DNA from: Vespula vulgaris
Lineage: Eukaryota > Arthropoda > Insecta > Hymenoptera > Vespidae
Length of the DNA: 64,000 nt
Reading direction: 5' to 3'
Assembly (NCBI RefSeq): GCF_905475345.1
Contig: NC_066588.1
Location: forward strand, 8,333,501 to 8,397,500
Part shown: positions 1 to 12,640 of the stretch, piece after piece
Position numbering within the stretch: position 1 is the first letter of the stretch
How the letters are laid out: each line of letters starts with the position of its first letter
The notes under the pieces: model-generated
The model's input: only the letters and a program-made list of their open reading frames with translations
What the model was told of the DNA's origin: nothing
The model's database searches: none
Position numbers and translations under genes: made by a program

Positions 1-782
1 AAAATATAAAGAAGGTGCTACTGAAGTTTAATAGAGTAATATGTTAGACTAATAACAAGTGAATTTATAAAAAATAATCTACAATATTTTTAACAAGATA
101 ATGATATCTTCCAGAATCAACAATATTTATTTACAATTTTTTATACTTTATTCAGAAAGAATATAGATCATGTGTATATATATACACACTGGCATTGAAA
201 AAATAATTACTTCTTATAGTAAAATTATAAAGCAATTGATTTTAAAAAGATTATTTTAAAAGATCTTATATTCATTGACTCTCAATTATTCACAATTAAT
301 AATTACTTGTAATATTCATGCACAGTAAGTTTAGTAAAAGACAGATTACAAATAGAATTTTATAACTATAAAAGAATAAAATCTAAATTTTTTAATTTTA
401 CAGTCTAAATATAATAATGGTAATATCACTTTCACACCAATCAAGTTTTTATCACCTTTATATCCAATTACTCTTCCATTACAGAACCGTTTATGTCTAT
501 TAAACTTCCTATTGAAAGAGCACTTCAATTATCTTCTATCAAGGAATTAAAATGATACTCTGATTCATTCGAAGGATACTATACTTTGACAAGAACAATC
601 ATAAAGTAATGTTAAATTAAAATTTGATTGTATGTAAAAATGATAAATTAAATTTCATTTTTTCTATAGCATTCAATGAAACTATTTATTTTATCTATTT
701 TGTGTATTTTTATTATATCGTCATTCTGCACATATTATTTAGGAATTTGATTATAAAATATGTAAATATTTATAATTATTAC
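1..782 (-). other. intron of the FARP/Cdep-like gene (left part of window)
   Basis: This AT-rich stretch lies downstream, on the minus strand, of a good GT donor at 781-782 that closes the FERM exon at 783-974. I see no further exon, RNA gene or repeat array in it. It is therefore read as the start of a long first intron running off the left edge. Confidence 0.5.
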
Positions 783-974
783 CTGCACTTGAAACATTGT
801 AATAGTATCATCCAACATTTGTACACGAACTGCAAGCATTTTGCCCGCCTTCCTAGGTGTCGTAGGTGGTGTTCGACTACCGCCATCAACACCAGCTGGA
901 GTCGAATGACTGTGAGGCATTTTGGAACCTCCACTGCCCTTCATGCTCATGCTGTCTATATCATTCATTTTCAC
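783..974 (-). CDS. FERM-domain protein, FARP/Cdep-like, first coding exon (partial)
   Basis: This is a 64-codon first coding exon on the minus strand, from ATG at 974 to a CAG|GTAAT donor with its last base at 783. The peptide has a Ser/Gly/Pro/Thr-rich leader and then KMLAVRVQMLDDT, which resembles the first beta strand of a FERM F1 lobe. In FARP1/2 and Drosophila Cdep the corresponding stretch carries the same QMLDDT signature. FARP proteins combine FERM, DH and PH domains and link membranes to Rho-family GTPase signalling; those domains would lie beyond the left edge. Other FERM families (4.1, PTPN3/4, FRMD) also have a LDDT-like strand here, so the subfamily rests on a short match. The 5' UTR and promoter should lie to the right of 974. 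Confidence 0.6.
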
Positions 975-1913
975 TCATTTATGCTATTTTTTAAATAGCA
1001 ATATTTTGCATTTGTTTCCTTCGGAAAGCTTCACACGACTATTAATATTAAATAGTCATCTGCAAAATAATTTAATTCGATCCAAGATTAAATTCGTTAA
1101 CTATCATACCACGTAACGTGATAAATGCCTATAAGAGTACCTGATGATCTTTTATTCCTTAAGAAACGAAATTACATGCCACTATGAACTAACAGCTGAA
1201 TAGTTATTCACTTAATGGAGTTTTCAAGGTCATAAACTTGCAAATTTAAGAAAAGGATTACAAAAGATAATATTAAATACTTTTAAAGTAAGAGATTCTG
1301 ATTATTGGATTATATTTACATAATACCGAAGCAACCGACCGTAAGAAAATATATATTCTCCTTGTAAATATTAGATCTCTCGTTAGATATCTAAATCAGA
1401 ACGATGATTATCGTTATCTGGAACGTACGAGTAGTTAATTATTTTTAATAAAACGATCGAATTAAATTGACGAAGATCGACAAGGATAGAAAAGCATTCA
1501 TCCAACCAACGATGTAATGCGAAGGGTAGGGTCATGTAAATACGAATCCATATTATATAGCGAATATGTGCGTATCGTCACGATAGGAAGTAACGCTATT
1601 GGTTGTACAGTTTGTAAAAAAAATCCAATGAAGAAAGGGTATCGATGAATATGCGCGTCGGCGAAGATTTCGTAAGAACGAAATGCCGCTTCTGGGCAAG
1701 GCGGGGCGGCAATCGGCTAGAATCTTTAAGAGGTTCCGCATACTTATATTATAGATTATATTGAGTTGAAATGTGCTTGCAAGTACATACGTTGTTGTCG
1801 ATCCTTTAGATATGTACACTGACTGCACTAGCCAAAACACAGTGCAAGTAGAGTTCATTGATCACTGACCACTAAGTGCCCACCGGCACTCCTGCGCTGA
1901 GATCGTCCTCGGG
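975..1913. promoter_or_regulatory. intergenic: promoter side of the FARP/Cdep-like gene, no gene seen
   Basis: About 0.9 kb of AT-rich DNA that becomes richer in CpG after 1500. It should contain the minus-strand promoter and 5' UTR of the FERM gene and possibly the plus-strand start of the neighbouring transporter transcript. Small minus-strand ORFs here show no recognisable protein features. No TATA box or other element is clear enough to call. Confidence 0.35.
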
Positions 1914-2090
1914 ATGGATATGGCGACGACGTCCGACGAAGATTCACCAATGTATGAATTGTACAATGATAATCAGGCTTTTCTGCGCAATGAATATAAT
2001 CCAAGCGCGATCGACTGTACGCCGACAAAATCTTTGAATTTAACCACATATCACACATCTACGCCTTGCACTTTTCTCTTTTTTATTTAA
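1914..2090 (+). CDS. small ORF of 58 codons, possible upstream ORF of the transporter transcript
   Basis: ATG at 1914 (a second in-frame ATG at 1920) opens a 58-codon frame ending at TAA 2088-2090. Its start reads MDMATTSDEDSPMYELYND. It lies in a locally CpG-rich block (about 1860-2330) unlike the AT-rich surroundings, as insect 5' UTRs often are. A plausible plus-strand donor follows (last exon base 2306, GTAAGA), and a good acceptor ends at 3014, just 5' of the transporter ATG at 3021. If that splice is used, this frame would be an upstream ORF in the 5' UTR of the sugar-transporter gene. I recognise no homologue; it may be chance. Confidence 0.25.
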   Translation: MDMATTSDEDSPMYELYNDNQAFLRNEYNPSAIDCTPTKSLNLTTYHTSTPCTFLFFI

Positions 2091-3020
2091 ATATGTACTA
2101 GTTGTATACGAAGGAAAGCAGTGGCTCTCAATTCGAGCACCGCTTACGTTTATCATTAACGCATCATCGTCATCATCGTGAGTATACACACAATAACGTC
2201 GTCGAGCAAAACGCATTTCTAGCGATTATCGAGGGCGCGTCCACCGGGCGCGACTATGCGTCACAAAGGGCAGCGCAGGGCGGTGGCGGTATCGCTACAA
2301 CGAGGGGTAAGACGATTACGCAACGGAAGTAGATACTAGTGACATCAACGGGAGGATTATCAACTTCAAATGAATTCATATAAGTTTATACGAATCTCAA
2401 GAATAAATTTAATAAATTTAAAGAAGTAACATTTAATTATTATATATATGAATGAATCTTCAATATATATATATATATATAAAGGTAGATATTACGACAT
2501 TTAACGATTTGTTACGATATTCAGTATATTCTAGGTTACTGCAACGTTTTGTCCTATTTTATAACTATCCGAAGTTTTTTATAAATATTATCATTATTAT
2601 TTTTATTTATGAGTATTATATTTTCTTTTATCAAGAATTATGCAACGTATTAATATGAAGTTTCTTCTATGACTGTTTAATAACTTTAGTATTTTTCAAA
2701 CACTAAAGTACTATTTCTTATGTAGTTTAATCACCAGATAGCGCAAATGACTAAAGACTCCTATCTATATGAATGTCATATTCCTGGAATGTATATCTAT
2801 TTTAAATACAAGTAAATGTCAAAACGTAAGATAAACAGAAGCGCGCATATCAACTAACTTGACGGTTAGTTGTTTTCCGTAACAGATCAATAATAAAATT
2901 TCTTCTTAGAGCAAGTCATGTAATAGTAATCAAAAATATTGCTATTAAAGTTTTTGTTATAAATAACTTGTATAACTTTATTATTTATTATCTTCATTAT
3001 ATTTATAATTTTAGTCAAAA

Positions 3021-5109
3021 ATGTCAGATGAAGAGGATACTACTATACTATTAAATCATGGAAATAACAATATTGAATCAATAGCAAATAAATCAGTAAA
3101 TGAAGATTATCAATGTATTCTTGAAAGAAATTTAAAAAAACAAAATCCTAAACAATATGATAATTTAATACCATTGCAAAATATAACATCAAGAAATCAA
3201 AATATTCTAATTTCTATAGTGGCACTCTTAGCAGGTATAGCTTTTGGTTGCGATATGTCTATAATAAAACCAATGGCACCTTTTATCAAAAATGAATTTG
3301 AGTTGAATTGTTTTGAAATAAATCTTCTTATCGGTATTTGGTTTATGGGTGCACTCCTTGGCGGATTAACTGGTGGTAAATATAGAATTCATATTAAGTG
3401 GTAATAAATTATATCGTACATTTTATTATTAGTTTTATTCGTTATTTATTTATAGGCATTGCAATAGACTCTTTTGGAAGACGTTGGACAATGATATTAA
3501 TGCTGATGTTTTTAATATTTGGTACCGTTTTATCTGCATTAGTCAATCATTATGTTTTGTTATTAATCTCTCGAATTATTTGTGGTTACTCTAGTACAGT
3601 ATCTACAGTATCCCATTGCATATATATGGCTGAAGTATCAGAGTCAAACAAAAGAGGATATAACATCATATTGTATCAATTAGGTGCAGCTGTAGGATTT
3701 TTAATGACTATTATTGCTGCTATTTTCATAACTTTGGATCATCAATGGCGATTCTCTTTAGGAATAATCGTTGTCCCTGCATTAATAGCTTGCATTACTA
3801 CTGTTTTATTTCTTCAGAAATCTCCACCATTTTTATTATTAAAAAGAGCAAAAAATGTTATTTCTAAAACAACATCTAAAGGTTCAAAACATACAATTTT
3901 TGAAATACTGTCAATCATGGTTTTCATGATGATTTTACAACAAACAACTGGCAGAGAACAAGTTTTATATTATGCACCAAGATTGTTTGTTCTTTTGGGA
4001 ATCTGTCCAAGTGAGTGTTAGATGAAAATATTCGTTTCATATATTTTAATAAAAAATATGTAAATTTATATTTTATTTTATAAAATTTTAGATACAGCAG
4101 AAGTTACTGCTTTAATATCTTTGGGAATTGTTAAAATTTTCAGTACAATTTTATCATTAGTGATAGTAGAAAAATGTGGACGTCGCACAGCTCTAATAAC
4201 ATCAGCTACAATATGTATGACAACTATATCATTATTATCTTTACTTGCAACAATAGATAGAGGTAGTTACAATATAGATATTGAAGATACACATTGCAAA
4301 CGTATTGCCGAAAAAAATATACAGAACATTATACCAATTGGATCTCCACCACCATTTCCTTTATTGCCTACACCTTTAGCTGTAATTGAATCAACTCCTG
4401 AAACTTGGACACAAATAAAAGCATCCTGTGAGGTAACTGAACAATTATTGCTTATAATTTGTAATTAATTTTAAAAAAAGAATAGTATACTATAAAAATA
4501 TGCATTATTATCCTATACCATATATATAAACTATATAAATTACAGAATCAAAGTGTTGTCTTCTCAGAAGGTTTTACAAATGGTTTACGTATCTTAGCAG
4601 TGACAACTTTACTTGTATATGAAGCAGCATATACCTTAGGGCTTGGCCCGGTCCCTTTACTGAATTTAAGCGAATTTTTTCCTGTATCAATACGTGGTAA
4701 ATGTGCTAGTTTCGCAATAACGGTTATGTGGACAACTCATATCTTAACTATAGAAACTGTCAATAAAATTATAAGTAAGTCATATATTTTTACATATATT
4801 TTAGATATTGTAATCAATACTGGCAAACAAAAATTAATATTATTACTGTTTTTCTTTACAGGATCAATGACTTTAGCTGGTTCTTATTTATTTTATAGCT
4901 TTATGTGTCTAATCACTATATTTTATATCTTTTTATTTATTCCTGAGACAAAAGGAAAATCTTTACATCAAATAGCTCAAGAACTTAATAAAATTTCCAT
5001 AGTTACACGATTATGTAAAAATGTGTATAGTTTACCACTTATTTGTCACATCAAATGGATCAAAAAGTATGAAAATACTACAAATAAAAAACAGAGCATT
5101 CTAATCTAA
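3021..5109 (+). CDS. GLUT10/12-type facilitative sugar transporter (SLC2 family)
   Basis: Five exons (3021-3375, 3456-4010, 4092-4432, 4546-4774, 4862-5109) encode 575 aa. It should be a 12-helix plasma-membrane carrier moving hexose or a related solute down its gradient. SLC2/MFS marks visible are a GGIAIDSFGRR loop after TM2, LGLGP in TM10, SEFFP..RGK after TM10, and PETKGKSL at the C-terminal end. An extracellular loop of about 75 aa with Cys before TM10 is typical of the GLUT10/12 class. Oddities: the usual PESPR after TM6 reads QKSPP; the cytoplasmic loop before TM7 is only about 20 aa instead of the usual 50-60; the TM10 GPxPW tryptophan is Leu. It converges with the XKR gene. Family assignment is firm; the substrate is unknown. 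Confidence 0.88.
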
Positions 5110-6400
5110 AAGCTGATTAAAGATTCATAGTAATTTAAAATGTTCATAAATTTTTATATGTAATCTAGTCAATTAAACATATCAGATAATTAATTTTATT
5201 TTATATACACGTTATGAATATGTATATAAATTCACATTTCTTAAATTTTTATTATTTTATTTAATAGTAGATTTTATTAATATGAAAAAAAGTATTTACT
5301 ATGGTTTACATTATTATATATTATTCAAAAATCGTATTTCATATAAGATATTGTTACAATATAAAATAAATAAAAAATAAAACGAATGTCGCAGAAGTTA
5401 TTATTCGATTATGATTCAAATAAACACATAAATTTTCCATGTTTAATCTTTCTTTGGTTTGTTAACATATTGAGTGCCACATTACTCATTTGCATCAACA
5501 AGAACCTATGGCAAATAAATGACGCGACACTAAATATGTTAAAATAAAAACTTTTATATTAATTCTTTCCCAGCTTAATCCGTGATAATGGCACTTTTAT
5601 CATTACGATCGTATAATGGATATTTCCTCTATGACTGTGCAATTGTTTAGAATGTGAACTTCGTGTAGCTTATCTTATTGTATTGTATCTTCATATGTAT
5701 ACGTTGTATATATGAAATATAAACAAAAGATGAGAGAGAAAAAAAGAACCTCGATTAACCTTTAATTGATTCGTAGGATTTACAGTTGAGTTCATTAAAT
5801 TACGTTGTGCAAATGACAGTAATTCCAGTTAATAGGATAACTATGTCTATAATTATTATGACGGGAAATAGTTAAAGAATCTTAATATATTTACAAAATA
5901 TTTCGTTCTATTTTATTCATTCGATTTGTAGTCTATGTCAAGGAATAATATTGCTGGTAGTAAACATTATAATTGTACATATAAAAGACTTTTATTATGT
6001 ACAATGCATTTTGTATATAACAAAAAATTTTGAGAGAAGTATTATATATATATGATATATATAATTGTATAGTAACTTAATTTACTTTGAAATGTGTGTG
6101 TGTGTGTGTGTGTGTGTGTGTCAATATGCAGAGTATAAAAATAGAAAAAATAGAATTATTCTATATATATATATACTATTCAAAGTACATATTATAAATT
6201 TAATTGTTAATGTTTACACACTGAAGATAACAATTAAAATATAATATAATTTTTATATGGTTAACAAACACTGATTCTTATATATCATTAAATCTGGAAA
6301 TCTATATATATGTTTAATAAAATTTGTAATATTCTTATAGTAGGCTGCAACGGACCACAAATAATTTTTATGAATTAAAATAAAAAATATGAAATCATTT
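5110..6400. other. convergent 3' region with a (TG)n microsatellite at 6093-6121
   Basis: 1.3 kb between the stop codons of the plus-strand transporter and the minus-strand XKR gene. It contains several AATAAA-type hexamers (for example around 5363-5380), a 29-bp TG repeat and short TA runs at 6040-6062 and 6162-6175. It is read as 3' UTRs and spacer; no gene seen. Confidence 0.5.
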
Positions 6401-9400
6401 TTACAAATTTTTTATATTCTGTATAAAAGATTTTTTTCTTTTTAAAACTTGTTCTAAAAAAACATGTCTCTTATCTTTCATATTAAATTGTACATTATAC
6501 AATGTTTCTTCATTTTCATAAATGTTATTGCTTTTTTCTATGTATACATCACTATATTTATTAGTAATATTATCTTTTACTGTAGCAATTGGTGCTAAGT
6601 TTTCTTTATCATGAGTAAAAGATAAACCAGGTGCTTTTTTTAAAAGAATTGAAACATTTTTAGTTAACGTCTCCGAATTTTTTGAAAAGTTCATGTGTTC
6701 TACTGTTATTCCTTTGTTTGGTGTAACCATATATACAAGTTGTTGTGATTTTGGTTCAAATTTTTCTTTTAATAATGACCATTTCTTTTTTGTGTAATTA
6801 ATCGTTTTTTCATGTTTTTTACAATGATTATCACTCATAACATCGTTAATAGAGCACACCGACGTTGATGACTCTTTTAAAGATTTGTCTGATATAGATG
6901 TCGATACATTAAAATTTCTATTTTCTGTAATAGCTTTCAAATCACATGGTTTATCATCTATTATGTCAATACGTGTATCTTTTAAATTAACTACAGGTAT
7001 TAAAGAATTCATTTCAATATATAAGTCATGTTCGTTTGAATTAAATACATGAGAACTAGTTGTTCCATTTATTTGTTTTTGAATTTTGGCTCTACTTCCT
7101 AAAATTGGAGAGTCAGACAATATAGCATCAATTAAAGGAGTCTTTTTAATTGACTCTATTGTACAAGACCTTACCAATTCTCTAATTGTATTTAGTTCAC
7201 ATTTTTCTGCAATTTTATCTGGAGATTTATCTGGTGATTTTGCAAAACTTACATCATCCACAAAAGTATCATGGAACTTATTGGAAAACAACATATTTGT
7301 AAATGATAAATCTTTTTGTGTCATATCACTCCAATGTGATTCCGTTCTGTGATAAATATGTCTAGGTGAATTTTCGGCTGCTGATGTCCTGATTTGATCT
7401 ATAGTATTTACAAGGGAACTCACTGACGTACAAGCTGGTTCTATAGATTTTGTAGTTACAGAGAAAATATCGTCATCGTCATCGTCATCGTCATCATTAT
7501 CATGTTCTTCAACAATAGTACCTAATGAAAACATTCCGCCTGTATCGTCGATTACTATCGGTTTTGCGGCATATAATGTGGCATTTTGTTCCTCTGTGTT
7601 CGATGTATATAGATCATTATTACATTTCACTTTAAGTTCATTTGAATCAACTATATCATAAGTCAAAGTATCTAAATAATCATTTTGTTTTAGAATTCTT
7701 CTTATCAAGGAACTTGTACACGTTCCATCAGAAAAATCTGAGCTGTATGTTGTTCCAGTAGTTGTACTTGTTAAAGTATCTCTACGTCTATCTCTGACAA
7801 CACTGTCATCATGAAGATAAGTTTCTATGTCTGTATAACCCTTCCAACTACGTATACACCATGGTGGTCTTGCAACTCCTAATGGACATACATTTTCATA
7901 ATCATGAATCGATGTAACGCAACTCATTGTTTCATCTTTCTGTTGCAAATCTTTAGATAATTTAGTTGTATCTAAATCTTTATCATTATGAGAAATTGTT
8001 GCAATTTGTAATTCCTCTTTATTTCTTATAGTATTTAAAACACCACTAATGTCTCTGAGTGTTTCTTCCAAGGAACAAAACTTTTTATTATCTACAGATT
8101 TGTTAGATTTTATATCTATGTCTGAACTTGCAATAGGAATTTCACAATGCTTGAAATCAGGTTTCAATCTTTCTGCATCTGTATCAATTGCAAGTGTATG
8201 TTGACCTGAAGGACATATATCCCTACATTTTTGTAAAGAAATATGTACATTGGAGTTTATCACAGTGAAGTTTTTTTCCTTATCTAAATCTTCTATAATG
8301 GGTAAACAAATACCTCTTCGTTTTCTATGATGGATTGTAGAAAGATTATTTTCTAAAGGAATAGTATTCTCAAGGCAGTTACAGATAACATTAATCGTAT
8401 CCTTACAATTATTATGAACTATTCTATTGCATTTAAGACATGAATTAATAATCGATATATCTTTCTCATGAAATGATAAAGTTTCCTTATCTTTCAACGA
8501 AGAATTAGGTGATTTTTCACATTTAGAAACCATGTGCTCGGTGATTTTTATTTCATTTTCTATTTTATAAGCTTCATTAACAATACCTTCCTCTAAGCAA
8601 TCGGTATTCTGTACGATATTAGTTAACAGAAACTGCTTATCAGCTGTTACTTCTTCAGATATCATCCTTGTAGACATATTTGAAGATTGTGGTAGTGAAT
8701 CACAATAATATTGTTTAAAAGATCGAGGAGTATCTGTATTGCTAGTAACAATAACATTTGAATTTTGACTACTAACTTTATCTAAATTTAGGTGTCTTGT
8801 TGGATGAAATTTAGTGTAATATAATAACATACTTATAAGACCAATTAGCATACCCCCAACAATAAAAAATATCATTAATATCAATATATCAATTGTTATT
8901 GTTTGTTTAAAATTTAACATATAAATCACTAAGGAAGATAAATTTTCGATCACTATTATCAAATAAAATGCAAATACCTTATAACGAGATTTTCCTTCAC
9001 ATAAATTAAAGAAGTCAAAACAATAAATAAGCCCTATGATACAATTATAAATACGTTCTTCCCAAATAGTAGAACAAAAGTCTGTGTTTTGAAAAATTAC
9101 CCAAACAGTCATAGATAACCAGTGCAAGCCTAGAAGTAAGAGATATTGATGATTTCTCTAAAACATAAATCTAATAATATGAATTTATTATAAGATTTTA
9201 AATTAATATAAACGAACTCACCAAGAAATAAAGAAAACCATTTTCTCAAACAAATTGCTATTAATACTAATACAGTCAGCCTTGATGTTAACATTCCACC
9301 CCTCCAAAGATATTGAAGCATCAGTGATATCCAAGATTCATTATTGTGATTGGGATTAATTTTGTGCATGGCTTTTATATATGTTCCTATGGCCCAAATT

Positions 9401-12400
9401 AAAGAACAAAGAGAAGCCATAGTTGACATACCTATATTAATAATATTTAAGTTAATTAATATAAATGCAATTGTAATACAAAAATAATACATAATGAAAT
9501 ATTCAAAAATAATAAAAAATACATGGTTGATTGAAGGATATATACATATAATGCTTACATATTTTGTTCTGTTATAGCTTCTGTAGTATCTTATTTTTAG
9601 CCTATTAAATGATCACAGTGGTAGGAGTCTAATGTATTTTTAAAACTGAAAAGTAAGTGTTCCATGCATAGATTTTATATCAGTATAGCTAAGAATATTA
9701 TAAAAGAATAGATAGCAAATTTTCAGAGATATACTCATCCAAGTTTGTTATCTTTGGGGGCGGGACAAAGGAAATAAGGAAGGAAGACCCAAACATTTTA
9801 GTTCAGTTTAGCTATTACTTCTCAAACTTGCTTTAACATATGAATACTACTGTTCTTCATAGTTTTTTAAAAATGAACAGTTTGAATATTATACTGAAAT
9901 AATATCATACCTACATTGTGTTTTTTATAATTATTTATAAAATTATTCATATAACATTGCATAAAACAAATGTGTTTTTATATCTGTATTACTTTTTTGT
10001 TGTGAAAATATATTAACTTCAAAATAAGTATTCAATACAGACTTGTATTTAATCGCAAGATTTAATATGGTTCATCACAGAGATAATAAAAGCTTATGTT
10101 TAGAATTTATGAAGTTCCTACATTTTTATATAAAAAACAAAATCATATTATTGCAGGTAACATTATTTACAGATATTAGTTTTGAAACAAATAATATAAA
10201 GAAGCTAATGTCACAGTTAATTAACATAAATACTTGTATTTTATCTTTTATAGAAAAAAATTATATTACAATTAATAATAATTTTTACTATATTATTTAC
10301 TTTATTAATAACTTTGGAAAAGCCATGGCATAATTTGAATGAAGAAAATAATGAAGTAGAAGCATATAGCATTGCGAAAGATATACAGCAATATACAGAA
10401 CAATATGATCCAAAGCTTGAAAATATTGTTAGTAATTTAGATATAGTTTTATCATCTACAGAAGTGACTAATAAAAGGATAGAATTAAATAGAAGAAGAC
10501 AAAGAATAAAGAGTATGTGTAAAAATTATACTGATAAAGAGTTACAGCTAAATAAAAATTTTCCTAATATAATTATTGATACGTAAGTATTAAGACTATA
10601 ATCAATACATGACATATAAGTAATATATTTTGATGTTTCGTATGAATAAACTTATTATTTAATATTTTACATACGATCACTAGAAAACATGGTATATCAT
10701 GGTGTCCTATATATAAGGTGGGTAGTTCAACCTGGATGAAGAATTTTGCAATACTTGCAGGTATCTTAACAGATACAACCATGAATTTAATTCATCAAAA
10801 TGCAATTCAAATGAATACTATTGTTAAACAAGCATTTCCTTCCGATTTAAATCTAAATAAAACACTTAAGGTAATGGATTTTGTTAAATAATTTGTTAAT
10901 AATATTTTATTAAATTGTATAGCTGTGAAATTTTATATTACAGAAATTACGTGCTACTAAAAAATTTTTAATTGTACGACATCCTTTCGAGCGTCTCTTG
11001 TCTGCATATAGAGATAAGTTGGAGCATATAAATGGAAGGGAATATTATTATAAACGATTTGGACGGCACATTACACATAAATATCGGAAACACAAAAATT
11101 CAACTAGAATCAAACTGGAACCAACATTTGAAGAATTCTTAGAATTTATTGTAAATGAAAAGTATTTTGATGAACATTGGGCTCCATATTATGATACTTG
11201 CAAACCATGTATGATTCATTATGATTATATTCTTAAATTTGAAACTTTTCAAGAAGATCATCGCTTTTTCATGCAAGAGACTGGATTAAAATACTATTTA
11301 TACAAAAAGAGTGGCTTTAAAAATATAAATCCATATGGTCGTACGACCAGCAATTTGTTGAGAAAATATTTAGAAAATATACCAAAACTACTTCTTCAGA
11401 AAATATATAAAATTTATGAAAAAGATTTTAAATTATTTTCTTATTCTCTAGATTTATATTAAATTATATTAAGTATATATAAGGATTAATATTTTTTTTT
11501 AAATAAATTATACTCAACAAACTTACTTGTCCAAATAGGTGCATCGTGTAATATGACAATAATGTATAATTGTAATACAAGTTGTGGTGCTGCTCCCATG
11601 AAAGACTTAAATAATTGTAACATACAAATATCACTCTCTTTTCTATATACTGACTTCTTATCCTTTACAAATTGTTTATTTTTCAATGAATATACAGCAG
11701 TATATAATAAAATCAAATACCTATAGAAAAAAACAGTCGTTACTAATACAAATAAAAAAAGATTTATAGCTAAAAAATACTTTGAATACAAAATTTAATA
11801 TACTAATACATAAAATAATATTTTTATGAACAAAAACTAAATATATTTGGAAAATAAAAAATATTATTCTAATAAACAGTAATTAAAAGTATAAAAATGT
11901 ATAACTTAAATTGTAATATAATTCAGAATATAAATATAAAATATATTCACCTATGGAATACTCCTAAGAAAAAGATATGTGATATCCAATGAATTAATTT
12001 TACAGACCCATCACTTTGTTGCCATCTTAAACTGAATAACTGAATAATACCAGCTGGTATAATTGTAAAACTAATTGATAAACATCCCCATAATGTATAT
12101 CCTTGCAAAAGGTATTGCACAAATGCAAAACTATCTGCACATAATATAATATTATCAAATACCGCTCATTTAATATTACAATTATTGGAAATATATATCT
12201 TTTCAAAGTAATGCTTTAATGGTTAATATTAAATTTTTTGTAATATAATATCATTGATAAAATATATTATCTAAAAGTTTTCTTTGTTCACATTATACAT
12301 TAAATTAAAATTGTTACGATCGGAATACAATTTCAACAAAATTTTTTATAATTTTGTGATTAGAAACTTATTTACATAATATAATAAATAAATAAATAAA

Positions 12401-12640
12401 TAAATAAAAATATTTAATCAAATACAAGAAACATTCGTTATAACGCTTTCGTTATTCACCTGTTACAGTATCCGTAAAAAGAAAAAAGATAGAACATAAA
12501 TAATATAACAGATCTTTTATCTTAAACTGATAGCATTCGATTTCTCTGTGTGAAACTGTTTGTGATATATTACTTTTCGAAATTTCAGCAAATGAAACAT
12601 GTTTCTGTTTTAACTCTGCCGCTGCCATTTTCGCGGCCAT
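6401..12640 (-). CDS. XK-related membrane protein with very long C-terminal tail
   Basis: Five minus-strand exons (12460-12640, 11951-12134, 11527-11720, 9222-9431, 6401-9129) encode 1165 aa. XKR-family marks are the early SFAFVQYLLQGYTLWG segment, the SDICMLQLFKSFMGAAPQLVLQLYI segment (residues about 155-180), HWLSMTVWVIFQNTDFC, and IYCFDFFNLCEG..RYK. Human XKR4, XKR8 and XKR9 are caspase-activated phospholipid scramblases; whether this one scrambles is unknown. After the last membrane segment (about residue 385) comes a hydrophilic tail of roughly 775 aa encoded in one exon. It contains a Cys-rich patch (CLKCNRIVHNNC..CNC), a nine-Asp run and many Ser/Thr/Asp stretches. The 5' end starts MAAKMAAAE and faces the RNMT gene. 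A sulfotransferase gene lies in the 9432-11526 intron on the other strand. Confidence 0.9.
7471..7502. repeat. trinucleotide repeat encoding poly-Asp in the XKR tail
   Basis: An imperfect (GTCATC)n run on the plus strand, read as GAT/GAC codons on the minus strand, gives nine consecutive Asp residues in the XKR-like protein. Length variation between individuals is likely. Confidence 0.75.
10067..11462 (+). CDS. carbohydrate sulfotransferase (CHST8-14/HNK-1ST family), nested gene
   Basis: Four exons (10067-10156, 10254-10582, 10684-10870, 10944-11462) encode about 374 aa. This should be a type II Golgi enzyme moving sulfate from PAPS to a glycan. A hydrophobic signal anchor (KKIILQLIIIFTILFTLLIT) begins exon 2. 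The 5'-phosphosulfate loop is KVGSSTW (about residues 151-157) and the 3'-phosphate motif is VRHPFERLLSAYRDK (about 213-227), both diagnostic of the CHST11/8-like family. A Lys/Tyr-rich acceptor region follows and the protein ends ...FSYSLDLY. The gene lies wholly inside an XKR intron on the opposite strand; its stop is 65 bp from the XKR exon at 11527. The first exon is the weakest part: ATG 10067 fits phase, with a downstream in-frame ATG at 10109. The acceptor sugar cannot be read from sequence. Confidence 0.88.

Noticed and set aside
1553..2058. Two minus-strand ORFs of 101 and 67 codons
   Set aside because: No recognisable domain, no splice logic joining them to the FERM exon, and they lie in a CpG-rich putative promoter block.
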